A DNA stretch of 64,000 nucleotides from CAZCEC01 sp964497615 (GTDB lineage Bacteria > Chloroflexota > Anaerolineae > Anaerolineales > UBA6663), in assembly GCA_964497615.1 (NCBI GenBank), contig CAZCEC010000015.1, positions 43,238 through 107,237 of the forward strand. Reading direction: 5' to 3'. The translations under genes and the position numbers were made by a program. Below the pieces are notes generated by a model. It was not told the origin of the DNA, made no database searches, and saw only the letters and a program-made list of their open reading frames with translations. Position 1 is the first letter of the stretch; the number at the start of each line of letters is the position of its first letter. Below, in pieces: positions 1 to 10,948 of the stretch.

Positions 1-1057
1 CAGACGCCCCCACGTAAATCGTCCCGCCGTTGGTATTGGCCATGGCGCACACATCGGAGACCACGGCATACAGCTTGCCGCCCCGCTGGGCCGCCGACTC
101 ATGGAAGGCCAGCACGATGCTGGCGCCCTCTTCGCGGGCTTGTTGCACATAGTCGAATTCGGTTTGCGGCGCGCCCCGGCCAATGTGCGGGCGGATGCGG
201 GCAAAGTCGCTGCTCTGGAACAGCCCCTTGAGCGCCTCAAAGCTGACTTCGTCAATCAGCACGTCCGTCGCGCGGTCGCCGACGCCATAGTTCTTCGAGT
301 TGTTCGGGTCGCGCCGCAGCCGGTGCGCATCCGAGCCCATGATGCAGTGCATGCGCCGGGGATACTCGGGCTTTGAGCCGCTGAAGAAGGCGGCCGTGGT
401 CCGGCGGCCCTTCTGATCCAGGTCGGTCACTTCCAGCGCCGCCAGGTGCGAGTCCTGAGTAAACGCGATCTTGGTCTGCCCGCCGAAGCTGAAGCCGCGC
501 ATGGCCACGCCATTGGTGGAGTTGGCATGGGCCGCAATCGCCAGGCCGCCGGCCTCGCTGATGAGCCGGTAGGCGGTCAGCACATCCGACGAGGCGCCCA
601 CCGTCACCGAGCCGCGGTCAAGCTGGTCTTTCGGCACGTTGAGCGACAGCAGCAAATGCTCCAGTTCGCGCACGGTGGTCTCGGGCGGGAAGATGCCCAG
701 GATGTGGAAACCGAACGTGGCCGTGAACTCAAAACCCGGCAGCAGCAGAATCTTGTCGAGCAGCCGGCGGTATTCGGACAGGCGGCCCTGCTCCTCCGGG
801 CGCAGCCGGCCCAGGCGCTCCAGCAGTTCCAGCTCGGCAATCTCATCGCGCAGATGGCGCAGGCCCGCCACCGTGTTGTGGTCGGCGAAGGCGATGATAT
901 CCAGGCCGCGCGCCTCGGCCGTCTGGAGGATGTCCAGGTAAGTGACCCGCGGTTCCTGATAGTCGCTGGAAGCCGGGGTATGTAGGTGAAGATCCATCGC
1001 GCGCCAGGACTGCTGGGCCGCGCGGCGGGATTTTTGAGCTTGTCCGTTGCGTCTCAC
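1..1057 (-). CDS. PHP-domain protein with start of an AlbA_2-like domain (partial)
   Basis: Read by translating the minus strand to the left edge; about 352 codons are visible and the C-terminus lies outside the window. The N-terminus carries the PHP metallo-phosphoesterase signature MDLHLHTPAS, then AFADHNT, AAHANST and GSDAHRLRRD, all metal-ligand motifs of the PHP fold. The visible end, MANTNGGTIYVGAS, matches the start of the AlbA_2 (Schlafen-type, nucleic-acid-binding) domain. The likely start is GTG at 1057, overlapping the stop of the receiver gene as GTGA, so translation is probably coupled; ATG at 997 just before the PHP motif is the alternative. A nuclease/phosphoesterase role is inferred from the domain only; the substrate is unknown. 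Confidence 0.8.
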   Translation of the reverse strand, partial: MRRNGQAQKSRRAAQQSWRAMDLHLHTPASSDYQEPRVTYLDILQTAEARGLDIIAFADHNTVAGLRHLRDEIAELELLERLGRLRPEEQGRLSEYRRLLDKILLLPGFEFTATFGFHILGIFPPETTVRELEHLLLSLNVPKDQLDRGSVTVGASSDVLTAYRLISEAGGLAIAAHANSTNGVAMRGFSFGGQTKIAFTQDSHLAALEVTDLDQKGRRTTAAFFSGSKPEYPRRMHCIMGSDAHRLRRDPNNSKNYGVGDRATDVLIDEVSFEALKGLFQSSDFARIRPHIGRGAPQTEFDYVQQAREEGASIVLAFHESAAQRGGKLYAVVSDVCAMANTNGGTIYVGAS

Positions 1058-1416
1058 GAAGTGACTTTCCTGAGGGTGCTTGAGAGTTGATCTGGAGGGT
1101 AAGGCTTGAGAATAAAGGCGTCCGCGCCGAAGCCCAGGCACTCGCGCTCCAGGTCCATGCCCGATGACATGACGACCGGCAGGGCGCTCAGTTCCGGGTG
1201 CTGGCGCATTTCGCGGAGCAACTGCATGCCGTCCGCGTCGGCGATATTGACGTCCATCAGCACCGCGTCGGGCTTCTCGGCCAGGGCCGTGGACAGCACG
1301 ATGTCGCCGTAGGGTGCCAGGACGACCGCAAAACCGTCCAACTCCAGCAATGTCTTGAGGAGCGAGTTCATCGTCCGGTCGTCGTCTACGATCATGACTT
1401 TTTTGGGCACAGGCAA
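1054..1416 (-). CDS. Stand-alone response regulator receiver protein
   Basis: A 120-residue protein that is only a CheY-like receiver domain. It has the acidic cluster DDD at 11-13, the predicted phospho-acceptor Asp55 in LMDVN, a Ser in the Thr/Ser switch position (VMSSG) and the conserved Lys of LKPYPP near residue 104. No output domain follows, so it must act through a partner. It starts 5 nt after the lon stop and overlaps the next gene (PHP protein) by 4 nt, so lon, this gene and the PHP gene look like one transcript. The partner histidine kinase is not in this part of the window. Confidence 0.88.
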   Translation of the reverse strand: MPVPKKVMIVDDDRTMNSLLKTLLELDGFAVVLAPYGDIVLSTALAEKPDAVLMDVNIADADGMQLLREMRQHPELSALPVVMSSGMDLERECLGFGADAFILKPYPPDQLSSTLRKVTS

Positions 1417-1421
1417 TTCCC

Positions 1422-4039
<2,618 letters not shown>

Positions 4040-4043
<4 letters not shown>

Positions 4044-4459
4044 TCTTGAATGTCAACACGCTGAGCTTTGAGCTTGGGCAGCACCACCCGCAGCAGCCCG
4101 TCGCTGTATTCAGCATCTACACCGGCCTCATCTACGGCCAGGGGCAATTCCACCTCGGTGCGGAACTCGCCAAAGTGGATCTGAAGTTGATGGTAGGCCC
4201 GGCGCAGCGGGCCGGGATCGGCGCGCGCGCCGCTGATGATCAGCCGGCGCTCAAATAGCGACACGGCAATGTCCGCCTGCCGGACGCCGGCAATCTCAAC
4301 TTGAACGATCAATGCGTCTTCAGTTTCGTATAGGTCAGTTGGGGGGATCCAGACGGTGCCGTTGCGGCCGGAACGCGGAGTTGTAACACCATAGAACATA
4401 ACCTCGATCAGGCTGGCCTCGTCGAGCGGGCCAGTCTGGCGCGGACGATTAGCCGTCAT
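4040..4459 (-). CDS. Hsp20/alpha-crystallin family small heat-shock protein
   Basis: A 139-residue holdase chaperone. The alpha-crystallin domain spans about residues 38-135, with the typical TDLYETEDALIVQVEIAGV opening, a LFERRLIISGAR strand and the closing DGLLRVVLPK motif. It is preceded by a clear ribosome-binding site (CGGAGGAG) and overlaps lon by 4 nt. No CIRCE (HrcA) element was found; instead the promoter lies in an inverted repeat shared with the divergent carbonic-anhydrase gene. Confidence 0.95.
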
Positions 4460-4496
4460 CGAGCACTCCTCCGGAAAACGCCCTCATTTCGGTCGG

Positions 4497-4521
4497 ATTG
4501 TACCATAGGTTGTAGTACAAT
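4497..4521. promoter_or_regulatory. Divergent promoter on an inverted repeat
   Basis: ATTGTAC (4497-4503), 11 nt, then GTACAAT (4515-4521). Each arm contains a TACAAT -10 hexamer, one per strand. The plus -10 ends 8 nt before the ATG at 4530, predicting a leaderless mRNA; the minus -10 gives a roughly 30-nt leader for hsp20. The symmetry could also be a repressor site. Confidence 0.55.
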
Positions 4522-4529
4522 CTTTCGAT

Positions 4530-5564
4530 ATGACGGGAATGCTCCTGGATTCCAGGCCGCATCCAGAGAAGGTCCACCCGACCGCTTTCGTCGCGCCTAA
4601 TGCGGTGGTCGTGGGCCAGGTGACCGTGGGCGCCGAGGCCAGCCTGTGGTTTGGCGTGGTGGCGCGCGGCGACACCGAAGCCATCGTCATTGGGCCCCAG
4701 ACCAATGTCCAGGACGGCTGCATCCTGCATGCCGACGAAGGCCAGCCCTGCGTCCTGGGAGCGCGCGTATCGCTCGGTCACGGCGCCATCATTCACGGCG
4801 CGACCGTTGAAGATGACGTGTTGATCGGGATGCGCGCCACGGTGCTCAACGGCGCGCACATTGGGGCCGGCAGCATCGTCGGCGCGGGCGCGGTGGTGCC
4901 TCCCGGCGCCGCGGTGCCGCCCGGCTCGATGGTGATGGGCCTGCCTGCCAGGGTCACGCGGCCAGCCACCGAGGATGACCTGGAACAAATCCGCCGGACC
5001 GCCCAGCATTACGTTGAGTATGCGCGCGCCTACCGCAAGACCTATGGCTCGGCGGCCCTAATGCCGGTCCCCGGCATGGACCACCCGGTCGCGCCGGTGC
5101 AGGCCAACGCCAACCCGGAGGCGCTGCGCCTGCTGCGCGGCCTGGCGGTGTTCGACGGCCTGGACGAAGCGGAGTTGGCGCGTGTAGCCGGCATCTGCCG
5201 GATGGCCGCCTACCACGCCGGTGACGTCATCACCGCCCAAGGGCAGTACGAATCGGACATTTATGTGGTGCGGGAGGGCTTGCTCGAAGTGAGCGTGGGT
5301 GAAACGGGCGCAGGCAGCGCGCCGGCCCACACCATCGTGACCCTGGGCGAGGGCCAGGTCGTCGGCGAGATGGCCCTGATTGACAGGGGCCCGCGCTCCG
5401 CGACGGTGCGCTGCGTGAGCGAGACCTGCACCCTGATGGTGGTGGAACGCGACGCCTTTGAGCAGTTGGCCGCGGCCAGCCATCACATCGGACTGGTGGT
5501 GTACCGCAATCTGGCCGCCGACCTGTCATTCAAACTGCGCCACCGGCACCTGACCCGGCGCTGA
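4530..5564 (+). CDS. Gamma-class carbonic anhydrase-like protein fused to a cyclic-nucleotide-binding domain
   Basis: A 344-residue two-domain protein. Residues 1 to about 180 are a left-handed beta-helix of the gamma-carbonic anhydrase/YrdA type, with hexapeptide repeats and all three expected zinc-ligand histidines (LHAD and GHGAIIHG). Residues about 190-335 are a CAP-family cyclic-nucleotide-binding domain with the phosphate-binding cassette GEMALIDRGPRSATV essentially intact, so it should bind cAMP or cGMP. No DNA-binding domain follows. The sequence suggests a zinc hydratase or acyltransferase under cyclic-nucleotide control, which is inference. No Shine-Dalgarno precedes the ATG, and the -10 box ends 8 nt upstream. 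Confidence 0.9.
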   Translation: MTGMLLDSRPHPEKVHPTAFVAPNAVVVGQVTVGAEASLWFGVVARGDTEAIVIGPQTNVQDGCILHADEGQPCVLGARVSLGHGAIIHGATVEDDVLIGMRATVLNGAHIGAGSIVGAGAVVPPGAAVPPGSMVMGLPARVTRPATEDDLEQIRRTAQHYVEYARAYRKTYGSAALMPVPGMDHPVAPVQANANPEALRLLRGLAVFDGLDEAELARVAGICRMAAYHAGDVITAQGQYESDIYVVREGLLEVSVGETGAGSAPAHTIVTLGEGQVVGEMALIDRGPRSATVRCVSETCTLMVVERDAFEQLAAASHHIGLVVYRNLAADLSFKLRHRHLTRR

Positions 5565-5576
5565 CGGAGGCCGCAA

Positions 5577-5816
5577 TTGGTCTGCAAGCTGAGCATCGTC
5601 ATTCCGGGTGGGCAGCACGCTGGCGCAATCCTGGATGCCGCCAGCATCCCGGAAGAGGGCGACGAGCTTCAGTTGGGGTCTGTCAGGGTAAGGGTGCTCG
5701 AAGTTCGGGAGTTGCTGCCGCCGCGCGGCGAGTTCCATTTCGTGCATGTGACTGGCGAGATCATTGGCCCGTCAAACGGCTCGCCAGCCGCCGGCGGGTC
5801 GCACGCGGGCGACTGA
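5577..5816 (+). CDS. Small hypothetical protein
   Basis: A 79-residue ORF starting with TTG, 12 nt after the carbonic-anhydrase fusion gene and preceded by GGAGG (5566-5570) at 6-nt spacing, which is the main support for it being real. The product has a short beta-strand-rich core (KLSIVIPGG, LGSVRVRVLEV, FHFVHVTGEI) and a Gly/Ser-rich tail. I do not recognise the family. Its position suggests co-transcription with the upstream gene. Confidence 0.55.
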   Translation: MVCKLSIVIPGGQHAGAILDAASIPEEGDELQLGSVRVRVLEVRELLPPRGEFHFVHVTGEIIGPSNGSPAAGGSHAGD

Positions 5817-5835
5817 CGGCCCGTCCGGCGGTACG

Positions 5836-7308
5836 CTACAAACCGCCGAGGACCAGCCGGACGACGAGGGGCGTGAGGAATACTTCCGCCAGGGCGGCCA
5901 CCACCAGCAGAGGCACTGCCACGGCCAGCGCAATCTTGGCCCAATCCGCCAACGCCAGCAGCCAGCCTTCACCCAGCGTCTTGCCGGGCGGCGGCGCCAG
6001 AACGCTCGCGCCCAGCCGGAGAATGGCAGCCCCGATCAGCACCGCCGCGGTGATCTCGAAGACCCCATGCGGCAGGACGAAGGCCGCGAAAAACTGCGCC
6101 GGGCTCAGGCCGATGAGGGCCACCTGCCCGGCGAAGTAGCCCGACAGCGCCAGCGGGATCATCAACAGCACCACCGCCAACACCCCCAAGGAAAATATCC
6201 CAGCGCCGGTGGCGATGGCTAACGCCCGCAGGTTAGTCGTCAACACCCAGACTGCACCGCCCGCCGACACCAGACCAATCTGCGCCAGGTTCTCGTCAAA
6301 GTTGCGGGTGACATCGGCCAGGTCCACGCCCGCCAGGGGCAGTTGGTAGACGGCGGCATAGCGGTAGCCCAGCAGCAGCGCCGCCAGCAGCGCCCCCGCC
6401 AGCAGCGCGGCCGGCAGGGCCACCCGGCGCACGGTTGGGAGAATCTCCAGGCGATACCACCCCGTCAGGCCGCGCCCCCGGCCCTGCCCCACAAAGGCCG
6501 CCGCAAACGTGCGCCAGGCCGCCTTGAGATTGATCTCATCAATCTCCTTGCCGAGCAGTTCCTCGCGATTGAACAGGCGCACCCCCATCCGCACCAGCAC
6601 GACCGTAATCAACCCCAGGCCAAAGATCACCCACCATAGCACGTCATATTGCCCCCAAAACATGATCAGGCTTTCGCCCTGCACCAGGATCGCCATGGGG
6701 ATGATGATGAAGCTGGCGAGTAGGTTGGCCGCGCGCACGGAGGTGGTCTGCGCGGAGATGACCACCGCGCCCGCGACCATGACCAGCGCCTGGATGGAGG
6801 TCAAGGCGACGATTTGGACCAGCAGAATCGGCGGTGGATACCAGCCGAGCGTGACAGCCAGTCCGGTGAGATAGACGGTGATGCCCAGGTAGGCCGCCAG
6901 GAGCGGTGGCAGCATGGCAGCCAGGGTCTTGCCCACGTAGAGCTGCGCATCGGTCAGCGGCGACGAGAGCAGAGGCTCCAGGCTGTGGCGTTCCTTTTCG
7001 CCAACGAAGCTCTCCAGGGCAATGACGAGCGATACGGAGATCGGGAAGAAGCCCACGACCATCAGCAGGAACGGAATGAGGCGCTCACCGATGACGGGCG
7101 CGCCATAGCGCTCCACAAAGGCGACGGCCTGGCCAGCCGTGAAATTCATGAGCAGGGGAAAGAAGAGGGTCAGGATGATGACGGGCGCGATGATGCGCCA
7201 GTCGCGCATCTGGTCGCGCACTTCACGGCGCGTTACCAATAGGGCCGGACGGACGGCGCCCAGGAGACGCGTGAGCGGCTGATCCGGTTGGCTGGCAAGC
7301 GTAGTCAT
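5836..7308 (-). CDS. ABC-2 type permease with C-terminal SpoIIM-like membrane domain
   Basis: A 490-residue polytopic membrane protein. The N-terminal half (about 20-245) looks like an ABC-2/NatB-type exporter permease, with the FVGEKERHSLEPLLSSP loop typical of these proteins. After a soluble linker the C-terminal part (about 290-490) has the hallmark of the SpoIIM/DUF95 family, FVLPHGVFEITAAVLIGAA. The two modules are usually separate genes. Its ATG overlaps the ATPase gene stop by 4 nt, so the two form one exporter; the substrate cannot be read from sequence. Confidence 0.88.
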   Translation of the reverse strand: MTTLASQPDQPLTRLLGAVRPALLVTRREVRDQMRDWRIIAPVIILTLFFPLLMNFTAGQAVAFVERYGAPVIGERLIPFLLMVVGFFPISVSLVIALESFVGEKERHSLEPLLSSPLTDAQLYVGKTLAAMLPPLLAAYLGITVYLTGLAVTLGWYPPPILLVQIVALTSIQALVMVAGAVVISAQTTSVRAANLLASFIIIPMAILVQGESLIMFWGQYDVLWWVIFGLGLITVVLVRMGVRLFNREELLGKEIDEINLKAAWRTFAAAFVGQGRGRGLTGWYRLEILPTVRRVALPAALLAGALLAALLLGYRYAAVYQLPLAGVDLADVTRNFDENLAQIGLVSAGGAVWVLTTNLRALAIATGAGIFSLGVLAVVLLMIPLALSGYFAGQVALIGLSPAQFFAAFVLPHGVFEITAAVLIGAAILRLGASVLAPPPGKTLGEGWLLALADWAKIALAVAVPLLVVAALAEVFLTPLVVRLVLGGL

Positions 7309-8288
7309 CGGCCAACCATCTCGGCCGCGGGCGCCAGACGCTCTGCCGTTCCATTCAGTTGGGCCGCCGGTTCATCACCGGCCTGAACTACTTGGAGGTA
7401 AACATCCTCCAGGCTGCGGGGGACCTCCGCCAGGGTGACCACGGGTATGCGGCGCTCGGCCAGCCGGGCGAGGACCTGCGGATTGACGACCGCCGGCTTT
7501 TCGGCCTCGTAGTGCAGCCAATCAGCGCCGGTGCGCAGGACCTGGACCAAGTCTGCCAGGTGGTCGGCGACGCCGTTGAGGGGCCCGGCCAGGCGCAGTT
7601 CCAGGAGGGCGGGGCCAAGCCACTGGCGCTTGAGCTGGGCTGGCGCGCCCAGCGCGATGACGCGCCCGCGCCGGATGACGGCGATGTGATCGGCCAACTG
7701 CTCGGCCTCGGTCAGGTTGTGGGTGCACAGGATGACGGCGCGGCGCTCGGAGCGTAGGCCCGCGATGGCGTCGCGCACCAGCCGGGCCGACTGGGGATCC
7801 ATGGCGGAGGTCGGCTCGTCCAGCAGCAGGACGGGCGGGTCGTGCAGCATCGCCCGGATGAGGGCCAGCTTTTGGCGCATGCCCTTGGAGTATTCGCCCA
7901 GGCGCTTGCCGGCCGCCTCGCGCATGTCGAACCGGTCCAGCAAGGCGCCGGCCCGCCGCCGCCCTTCCGCCGCCGACAGACCATACAGCTCGGCGAAGAA
8001 GGCCAGGTACTCCTCCGACCGCATCCGCATGTAAAGGCCGTGGTGCTCGGTGAGGACCCCCACGCTGCGGCGAACGTCAGCCGGCTGCGTCACCACGTCA
8101 AACCCGGCCACCCTGGCCCAGCCGCCGCTGGGCTTGAGGATGGAGGTGAGCATGCGGACGGTGGTCGTCTTGCCCGCCCCATTGGGGCCCAGCAGGGCCA
8201 GCACTTCGCCGGGCTGGACGGCGAGGCTGACGCCGTCCACGGCCACAAAGGAATCGAAGCGTTTGGTGAGGTCGCGGGCTTCGATCAC
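7305..8288 (-). CDS. ABC transporter ATP-binding protein (NatA/CcmA type)
   Basis: A 327-residue ATPase with Walker A GPNGAGKTT (about 34-42), the ABC signature in the variant form EYSKGMRQKL, Walker B VLLLDEPTS and the H-loop CTHNLTEAEQL. A C-terminal extension of about 100 residues follows the ABC fold, as in DrrA/NatA-type exporters. Translation is coupled to the permease-SpoIIM fusion downstream. It is the first gene of the pair and lies 7 nt after lgt, so it may be read from the lipid-gene operon. Confidence 0.95.
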   Translation of the reverse strand: MIEARDLTKRFDSFVAVDGVSLAVQPGEVLALLGPNGAGKTTTVRMLTSILKPSGGWARVAGFDVVTQPADVRRSVGVLTEHHGLYMRMRSEEYLAFFAELYGLSAAEGRRRAGALLDRFDMREAAGKRLGEYSKGMRQKLALIRAMLHDPPVLLLDEPTSAMDPQSARLVRDAIAGLRSERRAVILCTHNLTEAEQLADHIAVIRRGRVIALGAPAQLKRQWLGPALLELRLAGPLNGVADHLADLVQVLRTGADWLHYEAEKPAVVNPQVLARLAERRIPVVTLAEVPRSLEDVYLQVVQAGDEPAAQLNGTAERLAPAAEMVGR

Positions 8289-8295
8289 ACCGAAC

Positions 8296-9159
8296 TCAGC
8301 CGGGGGAGCGTGCCTTCAATTGATGGCGACGAACGATCCGGTGACGGCTATAGATGACATAGCCCGCCACCACCACCATCACCGCCATGAGGGCCTGATT
8401 GGCGTTGATGCTGAACAACTCGGAGCTGTCGAGGCGGATGAATTCAAGGCTGAAGCGCAGGAGGGGATAGAGAATCAGGTAGACGATGAACAGATCGCCA
8501 GCCTTGATGCGGCTGGCATAGCGCCGGGCGATGTAGAGCAGCGCCAGGCAGATGAGCAAATTGCCGATGGACTCATACAAGAACAACGGATGGAACTTCA
8601 GCGCTGGGTCGGCGAAGCCCGGAACGCGATAGGCCGGGTCAATCGAGATGGCCCACGGCAGGGTCGTCGGCGCGCCATACAGCTCCTGGTTGACGAAGTT
8701 GCCCCACCGGCCGATGGCCTGGCCCAGCGCCAGCCCCGGCGCGGCGATGTCGGCCCACTCCGCGAATTTCAGCTTGGCTCGGCGCGTGTAGAGATACAGC
8801 CCCAACAGGCCGCCAGCCACCGCGCCCGGCATGCCCAGCCCGCCGTTCCAAACCGCCAGTGCGCCTTCGATCCCATTGTCGGTGATCACGAGGGGGTGGG
8901 TCAGATACCACTGGGTGGTGATGCCCATGGCAATCATGCTGGGCGGAGGCGTAAAGATGTGCCAGAGGCGCGCGCCCACGATGCCGCCGACCAGCGCCCA
9001 CAGGATCGCATCCCACACATGGTCCGGGTTATGGCCGCGGCGGCGGGCCTCCAGCGAGGCGACGTAACCGCCCAGAAACGCGCCCGCGACGAGGATAATG
9101 CCGTAGTAGCGGAGGTAGAGCAGGTTGCCGATGTGAATGCCGATGTCGTCAAATACCAT
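8296..9159 (-). CDS. lgt: Prolipoprotein diacylglyceryl transferase
   Basis: A 287-residue multi-pass enzyme that moves diacylglycerol from phosphatidylglycerol to the lipobox cysteine of prolipoproteins at the outer face of the membrane. The Lgt signature GRWGNFVNQELYG is present, with FRYYG-like LRYYGI near the start and HPLFLYES near the end. I chose ATG 9159 because it follows GGAGGT at good spacing; a longer in-frame start at 9246 would add unrelated residues overlapping the upstream gene. Its substrates are represented in this window by several lipobox proteins. Confidence 0.96.
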   Translation of the reverse strand: MVFDDIGIHIGNLLYLRYYGIILVAGAFLGGYVASLEARRRGHNPDHVWDAILWALVGGIVGARLWHIFTPPPSMIAMGITTQWYLTHPLVITDNGIEGALAVWNGGLGMPGAVAGGLLGLYLYTRRAKLKFAEWADIAAPGLALGQAIGRWGNFVNQELYGAPTTLPWAISIDPAYRVPGFADPALKFHPLFLYESIGNLLICLALLYIARRYASRIKAGDLFIVYLILYPLLRFSLEFIRLDSSELFSINANQALMAVMVVVAGYVIYSRHRIVRRHQLKARSPG

Positions 9160-9170
9160 TGGACCTCCGA

Positions 9171-9791
9171 TTACCTGCGGGCCTGGCGGCGCACGTAGAG
9201 GGCGCGCTGCAGGGCAGTCACGTTCGCCAGAACGGCGATGATCCACAAGGCGACCACCGGCAGGTTGAGCAGCAGGCCAGGCGCCAGCACCAGGTAGCGT
9301 TCCATGCGGGTCAGGATGCCGACGTTGCAGTCAAAGCCCAGCGCCTCGGCGCGGGCCTTGGTGTAGGACACCATGACGCTGCCCATGGTGGCGATAAAGA
9401 TCAGGATACAGACCAATGCGGCCGAGGGGTCATTCCCCTGGAGATAGTGGTACAGCAGCCCCAGGAAGATCAGCATCTCGCTCCAGCGGTCGGTTACCGA
9501 GTCCGTAAAGGCGCCGAACTTGGTGGGCTGCCCCAGCAGCCGCGCCATCGAGCCATCCAGGGCATCGAAGGGACCGGCGATGAGGATGAACACGCCGCCC
9601 AGCACCATGTGGCCCTGTGAGAGAAAGTACGCGCCCAGACCGGTGAGGGCGAAACCCAATCCCGTCATGATATTGGGTGTCAGGCCAAGCTTGATCAGCC
9701 CGCCAGCCACCGCATCTAGCGTGCCCTTGAACCGCTGGCGCATCCAGTCGGTAGGGGTGACTCGCTTTTTCACGGTCTCGTCGACGGTCAT
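9171..9791 (-). CDS. CDP-alcohol phosphatidyltransferase, probably phosphatidylinositol-phosphate synthase type
   Basis: A 206-residue membrane enzyme with the complete family motif D-x2-DG-x2-AR-x8-G-x3-D-x3-D, seen as DALDGSMARLLG followed by FGAFTDSVTD. It joins a CDP-activated lipid to an alcohol. The neighbour 12 nt upstream makes inositol phosphate, so the likely acceptor is inositol phosphate, giving phosphatidylinositol phosphate; that assignment is from context, and a PgsA-like glycerophosphate specificity cannot be excluded. Confidence 0.88.
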   Translation of the reverse strand: MTVDETVKKRVTPTDWMRQRFKGTLDAVAGGLIKLGLTPNIMTGLGFALTGLGAYFLSQGHMVLGGVFILIAGPFDALDGSMARLLGQPTKFGAFTDSVTDRWSEMLIFLGLLYHYLQGNDPSAALVCILIFIATMGSVMVSYTKARAEALGFDCNVGILTRMERYLVLAPGLLLNLPVVALWIIAVLANVTALQRALYVRRQARR

Positions 9792-9803
9792 AGGTTACTT
9801 CCG

Positions 9804-10886
9804 CTATTTGCCAGCAATGAAGGCTTCGGTTAGGCGGCGCGCCACGTCGTCGGTGTACTGCTCGGGCGGCGTCTTCATAAAGTAGGAGGCGGGCGCCTTG
9901 AGCGGGCCGGCCACGCCGCGGTCCAGGGCCAGCTTGGCGCAGCGCACCGCATCAATCACCACGCCCGCGGAGTTGGGGCTGTCCCAGACTTCCAGCTTAA
10001 GTTCCAGGTTGAGCGGCACATTCCCAAAGGTGGTGCCCTCCATGCGGATGTAGCACCACTTGCGGTCGGTGAGCCACGGCACGTAGTCGGACGGGCCGAC
10101 ATGCACGTTTTCCTCGTCAATCTCGAAATCCAGTTGGGAGGTGACGGCGCCAGTCTTGGAGATTTTCTTGGACTCCAGCCGCTCGCGTTCGAGCATGTTG
10201 AAGAAGTCCATGTTGCCGCCAAAGTTAAGCTGATAGGTGCGGTCCAGCCGGACACCGCGCTCCCGGAACAGGTTGGTGAGAACCCGGTGCGTGATCGTCG
10301 CCCCCACCTGGCTCTTGATATCGTCGCCAATGATGGGCAGGCCGCGCTCGACAAACCGGCGCTGCCAATAGCCCTGCGAGGCGATAAAGACCGGCACGCA
10401 GTTCACAAACGCGCAGCCGGCCTCCAGGATCTGTTCCACATACCACTTGGTGGCCATCTCGGAGCCGACCGGCAGATAGCTCACGACCACGTCGGTGTGC
10501 GTCTCCCGCAGGATGCGGATGATATCGGCGGTGGGACCGGCGGCCTTCTTGACCTTGGTGCCGACGTACTTGCCCAGGCCATCGTGGGTCATGCCGCGCT
10601 CGACGGTGACGCCCAGCGGCGGCACCTCGGCGAATTTGATGGTGTTATTCGGCGGGGCGGCAATCGCCTCCGATAGATCCAGCCCAACCTTGCCCTCCAC
10701 CACATCGAAGGCGGCGGTGAACTCGATATCGCGAATGTGGTAACCGCCCAGGTCCACGTGCATCAGGCCCGGCACACGGTCGGAGGGTTTGGCCTCGCGG
10801 TAAAATTGCACGCCCTGCACCAGCGAGGAAGCGCAGTTGCCGACCCCAATGATGGCAACGCGCACCTTTTTGCTCTTTTTTGCCAC
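9804..10886 (-). CDS. ino1: Inositol-3-phosphate synthase
   Basis: A 360-residue NAD-dependent enzyme that converts glucose-6-phosphate to 1L-myo-inositol-3-phosphate. The N-terminal Rossmann motif is VAIIGVGNCASSLVQG, and the central SYLPVGSE, GDDIKSQVGATITHR and NFGGNMDFFNM stretches are typical of the short actinobacterial/archaeal form. The start is GTG at 10886, preceded by GTGGAGG. A TATGAT -10-like box lies at 10924-10929 on the minus strand. With the CDP-alcohol transferase it forms an inositol-phospholipid module. Confidence 0.96.
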   Translation of the reverse strand: MAKKSKKVRVAIIGVGNCASSLVQGVQFYREAKPSDRVPGLMHVDLGGYHIRDIEFTAAFDVVEGKVGLDLSEAIAAPPNNTIKFAEVPPLGVTVERGMTHDGLGKYVGTKVKKAAGPTADIIRILRETHTDVVVSYLPVGSEMATKWYVEQILEAGCAFVNCVPVFIASQGYWQRRFVERGLPIIGDDIKSQVGATITHRVLTNLFRERGVRLDRTYQLNFGGNMDFFNMLERERLESKKISKTGAVTSQLDFEIDEENVHVGPSDYVPWLTDRKWCYIRMEGTTFGNVPLNLELKLEVWDSPNSAGVVIDAVRCAKLALDRGVAGPLKAPASYFMKTPPEQYTDDVARRLTEAFIAGK

Positions 10887-10948
10887 TCAATCCTCCACGG
10901 TGAAAGTACGTTCCGGCTATCTTATCATAGGAATAGGAAGGCTGAACC

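Noticed and set aside
4459..4500. CIRCE (HrcA) element before hsp20
   Set aside because: GAGCACTC occurs at 4461-4468 but its required inverted partner at 9-nt spacing is missing.
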